Under the pieces are notes generated by a model. The model was not told the DNA's origin. It did not search any database and worked only from the letters and a program-made list of their open reading frames with translations. The translations under genes and the position numbers were made by a program. A DNA stretch of 64,000 nucleotides from Symsagittifera roscoffensis (Eukaryota > Xenacoelomorpha > Acoela > Convolutidae): positions 30,196,318 to 30,260,317 of the forward strand of contig NC_087068.1 in assembly GCF_963678635.1 (NCBI RefSeq). The letters are read 5' to 3'. Within the stretch, counting starts at the first letter, position 1. Every line of letters begins with the position of its first letter. This document shows, piece after piece, positions 50,001-58,079 of the stretch.

Positions 50001-53000
50001 CCATAACTTTGGATGTATAAAAATTGGACGTAGCCACATATGCAGGGGAGTTTTGCAGAAACAATTCTTTCGATGGAACCTTGAAGCGCTGATATAAGAG
50101 TAATTTCGGTCAGAAAATTGAAAAATTCTGAGTGCCATATCTTGTAGAGTAAAAAATGGGCGTAGTCCCTTATGCAAGGGAACTTCCCATATTCTGTGAG
50201 TTTCATTGAATCCAAAATTTTGAAGTTGGGTGGGTCGTTTTTGGGAAAATGAAAACCTCCACTAAATTGGGTCAAAAATTTCTCCAGCACAATTAGCTTA
50301 ATTGTTGTGATAAACTTATTTAATAGTGAGTTGGTTCAAATTTACATCTTGTGTATTTTCATATTAAATGCGCTGGGCTTTCCTCACTGACTTATTTTAC
50401 CAAGCGTAGGCGAGTGAAGCTTCTTTGGCGTAATTAGACGCAAGAAAGAGTGAGCTAGTGGAATGAACTCCAAAACGACGTCAGGTTGTATCACTCCTTA
50501 CTCTTTTTTTCCATCGCCCTGGTCTAAAACCAATTTTAAATCCTAATTGAAAGTATTCATAAATCAACCCAAGACTCACAGTGCCTCAAAGAGCTTCCTT
50601 TCTCGCCCCAATTGTCCATGTTCAAGGTAGATACCACGATTCCAGGCAGGACGCATCCCTGAGTTTTCACAGAACCTAGTTAGCGAGACTTCAAGGACGA
50701 AATATATCAAACCAGTTCTAGTAAAATCAACAATTCACTCCTACTGCGGCGCAACGCTTCGTGATCTGTTTGAAACAGTTTTACAATACAGACCAAAGCG
50801 CCTAAATACAGTAACAATAGTTGCTGGATACAATGATAACAGGCTGCATCCTTAAGAATTAGAACAGCGCAGTGGAAAAACTTGATTAACCTCGTTAGTT
50901 CAAGTTTACTCCCAAAACAATTCAGTACTGTAAAAACTCTGAAGAAAATCGCAAAATTTATATTCATAATCATGTGTTGTTTTTGTTATTGAATAGATTT
51001 GTACACCACATAAACCTAATGTCTCACCTAAATCTAACTCCTCAAATGTTCTGCCGTGATGGCATTCATTTCTCGTTCCACGGTAATGATTTCTTTACAA
51101 ATTTTCTTGCAAATTTAATCCATAAATTCTCTCACTAACTTGATACCACCGTCCTTCCTCAAATGGCTACTAAAACACATTGCCTTTTTGTAAAAACAGC
51201 TTGCGAGGCGGAGGTGTTTGGTGCTTCACATGCCCAGGCTACATGCATGTAAAATGACGCGGCCTAGCCCGCAGCAGTGATCACTGACGCTTTCAGCTGT
51301 CATCCCTGCACCTCAGCTAACGACATATCTCACTCAGCTAACGACATACATTAAAATAATCCCTCAACCCTAGCTACAACCAAGCTCTCTCAAGTCCACC
51401 CTCACCCTTCCACTACCCCACGCTCACAAAACTCAAGTAACAACACAAGACCACACAAGACCCATGGTCAAACCCCTGTCCACAACTCTATATATACCAA
51501 AGTGGTCCACTGGAAACCAGTCTTTATTATTTAATCAAAAAAAGAAATGGTTATAACTTCATTGAAACCCTCAATAGAACTTTGAACAGCCTAATAGAAA
51601 ACAACGAAAATACCTTCTTTCCACACTTACTACTGTGCAACACACGGTCCGAAAACGACAATCTTTATCTAAAACAATAGCAAGGCGACTTGAGCAATGG
51701 CAAGACGGAGACCTGGATGACCTATATAACCATAAGAAAGGGCTGTAAATGCGCTTGACAAAAAAAGACGAAAAACTGAAGCTAAAGCACAACAGTTCAA
51801 CAAATTATTGAAATATTGGAAAAATCTCAAGCGCAATAACAAAACAAACGGACATATCCAAATGCGTTCTTTCGCCCGACGAGATGTCAAAGGTAAGACA
51901 GTAGAACAGACTCTTATTAAGAAGCACCCACCATCTGAACCAACTGATGAGAAATATATTACACCAAACTCAAATGAAACAATTCCTTTTCATCCATCGA
52001 TATTTGATCAGATAAACGGTCAACAGAAGAAGAAATCAGCCATGAGAACGCACGGATCTCATGGACTATCTGGCCTTAATGCAAATGAATGGAGACGTAT
52101 TTTAACACAGTTCGGACAAAAATCAGTTGAGATTTCAAAAGAAATAGCTGAAATTGCCAAAATTGTCGACCAAAGAACTAAATCCAGAACTAACGGAACC
52201 ATATAACGCATGTAGATTAACACCCTTAGATAAAATCCAAGGAGTAAGACCCATAGGCATAGGAGAAGTTATGCGTCAGATAATCAGATGAACAATAACC
52301 AAAAGACTAAAAAAGCCTTAACTGATGTCGCTCGGTTCAAACTACCAACTCTGACTAGGACAAAATGTGGCATTGAATATGCGATCCACACGCTGAGAAA
52401 TCAATACAGCAAAACCTCCGCCGACAATACAGCAAAACCTCCGCCGATGTTGTTTTAGTGATAGATGCCGAAAATGCTTTCAACTCGCTAAAGTGAAAGC
52501 TGGCATTGAAAAACATCGAAAAGACATACCCATCTTTTTTTACAGCGATTATGAACTCGTACTCAAATCTATCTCAACTGTTCGTCAATAAAAAAAACAT
52601 GTAGTCTCAAGAAGGCACAACCCAGGGGGATGCGCTAGCAATGGTCATGGTCTAGCCATAATACCCTACAAAACTTTTATCAGCAGACAACGTAACCCAG
52701 AAATGGTACGCAGACGACGGAAACGCAGTCGGTAAATTAAGCAATCTAAGAACCGTCCTCAATAAAAATGTATCACTAGGTACCATTGTATCACTAGGTA
52801 CTTTTTTTGGCTACCATGTTAAAGCATCCAAATGCCAACTCATAGTCAAACATGAAAAACTCGGTGAAGTTGAGAAAAGCTTCGAAAATACAGGAATCAC
52901 TATAAAGGCAGGCGCCCGAGTGCTTGGTTCTGTTATATAAACAAAATCTGAATGTAAAAAATAGCTTGAGCTTCAATAGAATGAGCAAATCAAAATTTTG

Positions 53001-54438
53001 AAAAAAGTAACGAAAATCACTGCACCTCCCCCCCCCCCCCCCCCCCCCCCAAAAAACGTTTATGCCTGCTATACTAAAGGAGTTCAAGAAAAGTTTTCAT
53101 TTCTAACCAGGACAATGCCTAAAACTATGGAAAACTTAGTAACATCTGAGGTCTAAGGAAACATCACTAGTACTGGAATCTCTATATCCTAAAACAGCAA
53201 CAACACAGCAAGAAAAAATTTGTTTGAAAATCAAAAAATTGAAAAACTGATAGAACGAACCTTAAGAAAACAAGCGTCACTAAATGCTTTATCACTTAGC
53301 AGATACAACTTCAACCTGAAAAAATCAGAATACAGAGATGGAAATTACTTAGGAGAAGAAGAAAACCGACCAAAACCCCACTAATATGTGCATGTGGTGC
53401 AAATTTTACCTTGACACATGCCCTACACTGTGCAAAGGGCGGTTACCCACACATAAACACAATCAAATTAGAGACACATTCGCCCACCTCATGAACGAGG
53501 TTTGCCAAGAGGTCGAGATTGAGCCGAACTTCAGCTGTTTCAAGGAGAAAGCTTTGTCAACAATTTAACTTCAGCAATTTAACTACAATTTAAATTGTCA
53601 ACAATTTAAATTGTAATTAATTTTTGTCAACAATTTAACTACAGCTGAATATGGGGCTCGACTTGACATTAAAGCAAACGGAATCTGGGGTTCACTATTT
53701 AGCCGCGCTGTCTTTGATGTTAAAATTTTCAACCCCCATGCCAAAACATCGCGAAAACTGCATAAGGACGCATACAAATATCACGAAACGCTGAAGAACT
53801 CCAAATATCGGCAAAGAATTTTAAACGTAGAGCAGAGTAGCTTCTTTCCGCTGAATTTCGGATGGATTTGTGGCGCTGCTCCAATAGCCACGCAGACGTT
53901 GCAGCGATTAACCGAAAAACTATGTGAAAAAAAAGACAAGGAACTTTTATACTTTAACTTGGAAACTCTTTTCTTAATAAACAGCAACCATCGAAAATTG
54001 ATTTCGAGTTTTTAAAATCATTGCGAGATGCTTGTATTGTAATTCAACATAACAATTTCCGGCCGCAAAAACTATGGTTTCTTTCGTACATAAGCTAATG
54101 TCATCGGGGTAATCGGAAAACATGCAGCTTTTAACGCACCTTGATCAAATGAAATAATAATTTCACTTCTCACCTGGGTACATAGTGGGCGGAGGAAAGT
54201 GTTGATGATTGTTCCAGGCTCCCCAAGCATTTCCTGCTAAACTCCACTGTTGATCTAGTGCATATTGATTCACATTTCCTTGGTTACGTCCTGCAGGGTG
54301 GTATCTTTCAAACCTTGTTGGAGCTGCACCTCCACCGTGAGGATTTCTTTGGTTATTGCAGGCTGCTCCTCTCGCTTTTTGCCGAGATCCAGTGCCTCGA
54401 GCGCTGTTTTGTTTTGAGTTCCCATTGCGGGAACTCAT
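38035..54438 (-). CDS. NFXL1: NFXL1, NF-X1-type zinc finger protein with C-terminal membrane anchor
   Basis: Ten exons on the minus strand: 54,438-54,174; 47,278-46,838; 46,624-46,378; 46,143-45,309; 45,010-44,787; 44,530-44,392; 42,308-42,078; 41,394-41,228; 38,991-38,721; 38,421-38,035. All joins use GT..AG and agree in phase, giving 3,207 nt, 1,068 aa. Residues 1-88 are Gly/Asn/Arg-rich, about 175-235 acidic. A RING/PHD-like finger spans about 259-321 (CLICI..VWSC..CIQKWA..CPKC). NF-X1-type Cys/His repeats fill about 340-850, each with CGxHxC and CHxGxCxPC. Then comes a Lys-rich region and a hydrophobic anchor near 1044-1062. Human NFXL1 (about 911 aa) has the same order, including SCLICISSVKR-like RING entry. 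The anchor separates it from NFX1. It probably acts at a membrane, possibly as a ubiquitin ligase. The exact 5' start and first exon are less certain than exons 3-9. Confidence 0.9.
39247..40060 (-). pseudogene. Decayed zinc-finger/coiled-coil gene fragment in NFXL1 intron 8
   Basis: On the minus strand, from about 40,060 down, a frame reads WALPVKNYLSQCRCRFCFC and ELSVAKG; after a one-base shift a second frame gives KDHVKNEQAKKDH. C-x2-C then H-x4-5-H with this spacing is like BED or related transposon-derived zinc fingers. Lower down (39,640-39,247) a frame with one TAA gives ESYVKKMKLASEA and then a Lys/Glu heptad-type helix (DKELEKAQKLVEKLQKKKAK). The pieces look like one former gene, perhaps hAT-derived, inserted in the intron and now broken. 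It is not part of the NFXL1 message, because exons 8 and 9 join in phase without it. Confidence 0.5.
40660..41080 (+). repeat. Dispersed repeat, copy 2, with TATATAAG
   Basis: Same blocks as 35,900-36,390, with TATATAAG at 41,004-41,011 inside GACCTATATAAG. It lies in NFXL1 intron 8, antisense to the gene. Confidence 0.65.
42590..43080. repeat. Diverged repeat of about 150-bp period (intron 7)
   Basis: Three or more units: CATAGCTTTTTGAG at 42,657, CATAACTTTCTGTG at 42,809 and GCTAACTTTTGGTG at 42,959, so spacing is 150-151 bp. Each unit goes on to a block like GATTGAACTCAAAATCTCAGAT and GGTAGTTTTCGAGA. Related units occur at 31,680-31,990, 43,620-43,790 and 48,740-50,290. Confidence 0.7.
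43170..43620 (+). repeat. Dispersed repeat, copy 3
   Basis: Same blocks as copies 1 and 2, from CCAATCGAAGATTGGGAAAG to CAGCAAGACCTAATACTCAC. The TATATAAG of the other copies is changed here to TAATACTC. Lies in NFXL1 intron 6. Confidence 0.65.
47344..47998. repeat. Direct repeat pair of about 150 bp in intron 1
   Basis: AAAAAGAAAACTTTAATTTAACCAGC at about 47,353 recurs near 47,845. Both are followed by a block reading GTATCTTGAAAGCAACTTAA after about 100 bp. Spacing is about 490 bp. Noncoding. Confidence 0.6.
48194..49883. repeat. Near-perfect 845-bp tandem duplication in NFXL1 intron 1
   Basis: 48,194-49,038 is repeated at 49,039-49,883. Only about two to three differences were seen by eye (for example GATATAGCTC near 48,769 against GATATAACTC near 49,614). 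Inside each unit are two units of the diverged 150-bp-period repeat. The identity implies a recent duplication or an assembly artefact. Confidence 0.93.
49884..50300. repeat. Further diverged units of the 150-bp-period repeat
   Basis: Units with CCATAACTTTGGATG near 50,000 and CCATATCTTGTAGAG near 50,132, each followed by a GGGCGTAGTC-like block and a TTGAA(C/T)C(C)AAAAT block. They extend the array beyond the duplicated units. Confidence 0.6.
50640..51130 (+). pseudogene. SGNH-hydrolase-like remnant of a mobile element
   Basis: One frame gives IHSYCGATLRDLFETV (about 50,734) and then NTVTIVAGYNDNRL, and later, in the same frame, CRDGIHFSFHGN (51,052-51,087). G-x-N-D and D-G-I-H are the oxyanion and Asp/His blocks of SGNH (GDSL-like) esterases. 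Several stops lie between them. Such domains occur in ORF1 of some LINEs and in other retroelements. It may belong to the LINE that follows at 51,480, or to a separate insertion. It lies antisense in NFXL1 intron 1. Confidence 0.5.
53028..53050 (+). repeat. Poly-C run
   Basis: Twenty-three C residues in a row break the LINE reading frame. Its length may be uncertain in the assembly. Confidence 0.9.
53565..53645. repeat. Clustered copies of CAACAATTTAA inside the LINE
   Basis: GTCAACAATTTAA(A/C)T recurs about four times with a palindromic ACAATTTAAATTGT, between the Cys-rich block and the endonuclease region. It looks like a local slippage insertion. Confidence 0.6.
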
Positions 54439-55269
54439 TTGATCTTATCTACAAACCAATCAAATCGGCGAAAAAAGTTATGGATGAAAATCAGAAAAAG
54501 AACTTTTCAATTACTGTATAAACTTCTATTCTTTTAATACACGAAAACTATTCAATTAACGAAAATATAATACAAAAACGTTTCAATTTGGAAAAGTACA
54601 TTGATTATCTTTATTCATCACTTATACAGATTTAATTAGAAGGTCAAAAGTATTATTTATACCGGTTAATTTGGCCCCAAAATTAAGAGACGATTTAAAC
54701 TTGGTTATTAGCAAAAATATGAGTCAGCGTGGGTTGAATGGAAAACTAATTTTAATGGAGCCAGTATGAAAAAAAAATGTTAATAAATTTATGTTATAAC
54801 TCAAGCAGAACGAATTTTATTGAGTTTCTTGAACAACTTACTTTGAACATTGATAGTGCACTTTCTATCTCTAGTCAAATATTTTCAATGGCTGTCCAAA
54901 TGATGCAACACGAGGCAGTGCGTCGTCAAAAACCCATATAGATTATCTAATTGGTGATTTTGAAACAAACGGAAATGAACTTTGCTTTGATACGCCCTAC
55001 CCTACGAAACAGATCATGTAAGGCGCACAAAACATGTTTTCAATTTAGTGTCTTTATCTCTTCAGCGGCATGCCCCAATCAAAAAGAAATTCTTGAATTT
55101 GGAGCAAAAAAATGTGCTGAAAACGGATTCCTTTGATTCAGAAGGCAAAAAAAACTGAAAAAGAAACAAAAATCACCTCTAGCTTGCCAAAATGAAAATT
55201 CAACTGAAAATTGGCAAAAATATCTCCATTGTGGTGACCAATTAGCTTAAGTGGTTAAACAGAAACAAA
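54439..55269. other. Upstream region of NFXL1, no gene seen
   Basis: AT-rich. It should hold the NFXL1 promoter (minus strand), but no TATA box or other element stands out. Confidence 0.4.
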
Positions 55270-56160
55270 AAAAAGAACAATCCAGCGAAAATGGAGATTT
55301 ATAAATCAAATTCGAGGATCCGCTTCTATCAATTCCAGAATTACAGCTCTGCGCAATTCATCCAATAAAATGATCACACAGAACTTTAGAGTAGCCAATC
55401 ATTTCAACTAAATTTTTTCAAATTTAGTGGAAAAATTCGGCTCTGCTAAATCTCAGTTTGTTAGTCCAGGATCTTCTGAATTAACAATCTTTAATTTTCA
55501 GTACATAACAGTGACGCAATGTTATGATATACTCCTAGATCTAAACAACCGAAAACCTGCAGGACCTTCAGTTGTTCCTGCTTTGACAAAAATTGATGGT
55601 CAATCAAAAGTTGTGCTTATATCAACGCTTGTTTTTAAGGCCCTGCATAGATGAGGATGTTTTTCCGCTGAACTGATAAGGCAAATGTAACACTCTAATT
55701 CAAAAAAAATGACCCGATGGATCCTCAACACCATCGACCAATTTCATTAACTGGTGCATATTCAAAAATTTTGAGATAATTCATTTCCAATTAACAGAAT
55801 ACTTGGAAAACCATCAAATTACGACTCCTTTTCAAATTTGTTAACAATTTCTTCTCAACTACTTGAAGCACATCTTGTGTTAATTTTTTTGATGAGATCA
55901 AGCACAAGGAACAGTGCCGAGTTGGTTGTTGTTCATTTTATAAGTAAATGATTATCAAAATGGCATCAGCGATGGATGTACTTTGGTAAAGTATGATGAG
56001 GATAATCCATAAATGCAATTGGACAACATCATGCTTCACTGTTTAGTTTTATCCCATTTAGATTATGCAGCAATTTTTTTCCACAAATCAAATTGACTTT
56101 AAAGATCCCTTTAGAAATTTAGTTTAACTGGGCCCTAAAACGCACGTTTTTCAGATCAAA
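55270..56160 (+). mobile_element. LINE reverse transcriptase remnant, CR1/Jockey-like
   Basis: The open part 55,427-55,654 ends in the RT block LDLNNRKPAGPSVVPALTKI. Ahead of it a frame reads ITALRNSSNKMITQNFRVANHFN, the usual pre-RT spacer of these elements. RPISLTG follows at 55,735-55,755, and HLDYAAIFF lies near 56,060. The catalytic box is not readable. Many stops and frameshifts show an old, 5'-truncated insertion. Confidence 0.65.
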
Positions 56161-57050
56161 ACTGACATTGTCGGCCGTACTGCGTAAAACTAAATCTTTA
56201 ATCGGAAACGAAAATCGAATTTAATTGAAATATGTAATATATCTTTACAATATCTTACCGACAGCCAATTACAGATTTAAAAATTGCACTAAACAAGTAA
56301 TTTTTGAATAACCACTGTTTAAGTGCTTCTCTGCAAAAATCATTTTTTTTCTCCTCGCTTAACAAAAGTTGATCTCATAGCCTGAAAAATTTTTAAAAAT
56401 TTTTGACACTACTACTTCAACGATTAAGAAAGAGTTCTCGTTTTTGTAAACTGTGTAACATTCGCCTAAATACTACACAGCGACGGAGCGTAGGAAAAGT
56501 ACCTATTAACGACTGGCAGGCGTCAGTTACCTTAATCCTACTCGTTTTTCACCGTCTCGACCTTGCCAGTTGATTTTCTGGTCTGTTTAGGGCAAAGTAA
56601 AAAGTTACCATTTTTAGGCCATCAGTCAAACGACTTTTGATCAGCTTTCGTTTACATGCGAACACAACCACATAGCTGAGTCTCGGATCCTCAGACTACG
56701 TGATTGTCATTAAAAACACGGCTCAAACAACCTATTTTAACATGTTTTTGTGTGACAGTTCTATATTAAATCCATTGGAGATGGATTGACCCTTTCCTCT
56801 TTCTAGCTACTCATACTCTGAAATATTAAACAATAACGGTGTTAATTAAGATCTATGACATTCCAGCAGCTATAAAGTTGGTTTACACAGTCCCTTCACA
56901 TAGAACAGTCTCTGGGGGACCAAGCCTCCGCTCCCGTAATATTCCTGAAATAACGCTCTTATCTCTTATAATTCGTGTCCCGGGAAGGTTCCGTGGTGTA
57001 TTTCTTCCCCCACTGAAGCCTCCTTCTCCACCAATATCTGTTAACAAGTG

Positions 57051-57079
57051 TCTTATCGTGCGTTGTTGCCACGATAAGA
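57051..57079. terminator. Perfect 10-bp stem-loop
   Basis: TCTTATCGTG, nine bases, then CACGATAAGA. It is about 1 kb beyond the end of the 914-aa ORF. A role in 3'-end formation or recognition is possible but only inferred from position. The nearest type label is used. Confidence 0.35.
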
Positions 57080-57943
57080 GGCTTCGTATTTTCCGTCTCT
57101 GGTACGACTGTTTTTCACTATTTCTGTTGTTGTTTTTTTTTCGTCATTTTTTCAGTCAAAATGGCCGTTTTTCGTATTTTCTCAGAAATATTCTTCTTCC
57201 AATCGAAATTTTAAAAATAAAAATTCCAGAATATTCCGACCCTCCTTCGCAATACTTTTTCATCAATTAGGCCTTTAGTCGTTCTTTTTTACGTCGCCGG
57301 AAGGTTGTGCTGTGTCATCTGGCAGAATGGCACATACTCCCCGGACAAGTCTCCATCAATGTCCCTATTGATCGCATAACACCGGGTTATCGTCAAGTAG
57401 TTATCCAGTTTTCTGTAATCAATCTTACAAATCGCATAAGAAAATGAAATCTATCTACCCCACTTCAACTCACTACGTGTTCACAAATGGCATCGTACTA
57501 CATCTCACTGCCTTTCAACATTTTCACAAAATTTGCACCATGAGGAGTGTCCTAGATAAAATTTCTTTTCTGACTACTTACGTCGTCTTGCCATAAAACT
57601 TCTTTTCGCTCTTTGTGATTAAAAAGTGGGACGTGGCACGGCCACGCACCCGTTAAAATTAACTTAACATTACTCACTAAGTATAATTAGTCATTTATGC
57701 GGTCCTTTCAATATTAAAACTAAGAAACTCTGTGGCTAGGAAAGTTACTGAGTTACCCACCCTTCCAGAGCGAGTTTACTCAAACTTACCATGTCGCCAC
57801 ACAGTGAATTTGTGTCTTACACAGGTTAAAAACTTCAGTCGTGAATAAATAGGTAAATATACTCACCTAGGTTCCTCATATACATACATAAATAGCCATA
57901 ACTAAAATCAACAATTTCAACAATTTTAACAATTGCAACATTA

Positions 57944-57964
57944 TAGTTTGGTCTGACCAAACTA
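57944..57964. repeat. 21-bp perfect palindrome
   Basis: TAGTTTGGTC, one T, then GACCAAACTA. It lies about 115 bp past the stop of the 914-aa ORF. It could be a recombinase or protein-binding site, or part of an element end. Confidence 0.7.
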
Positions 57965-58079
57965 GATCAAAACAAAAAGTTTCACAAGTTCAATAATCAA
58001 AACTTGGTTGATTGGTTTAAGTTTTAGCGCACAAATACAATCAAGTTTTCTCTCCTTCTCTTCTCTTCTTTGGTCATCT

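Larger units (their letters stand above)
51480..54080 (+). mobile_element. LINE remnant with restriction-like endonuclease region, R2/NeSL-like
   Basis: An RT N-terminal region is readable (RRLEQWQDGDLDDL near 51,680, then GSHGLSGLNANEWRRIL near 52,050), then LTPLDKIQGVRPIGIGEVMR near 52,220, IDAENAFNSLK near 52,462, QGD (52,623-52,631) and the catalytic WYADD (52,704-52,718). Near 53,386 a Cys-rich block (MCMWCKFYLD..C) leads to KHNQIRDTFA, and 53,647 on gives ARLDIKANGIWG then FDVKIFNPHAK. This Cys block plus D..D-K-type order suits an RLE-type LINE. Frames are broken by stops, a 23-C run at 53,028-53,050 and a 22-bp tandem copy near 52,420. It is antisense inside NFXL1 intron 1. Confidence 0.7.
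56161..58079. other. Flank of the GC-rich ORF block, no gene assigned
   Basis: Composition rises in G and C from about 56,880. A plus-strand open stretch (56,839-57,270, 143 codons) has no known motif, and its second half is Phe-rich and low complexity. Two palindromic sites lie here (57,051-57,079 and 57,944-57,964). For the minus-strand ORFs this is the 3' side, so it may be their untranslated or terminal region. Confidence 0.4.

Noticed and set aside
52794-53087. Minus-strand ORF with a poly-Gly run
   Set aside because: The Gly run is the poly-C tract read backwards inside the LINE; no other coding signal.
38035-54438. Call of NFX1 in place of NFXL1
   Set aside because: The RING entry and the C-terminal membrane anchor fit NFXL1; no R3H domain of NFX1 was seen.
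56839-57270. 143-codon plus-strand ORF as a gene
   Set aside because: Second half is Phe-rich low-complexity sequence, there is no known motif, and it opposes the neighbouring ORF block.
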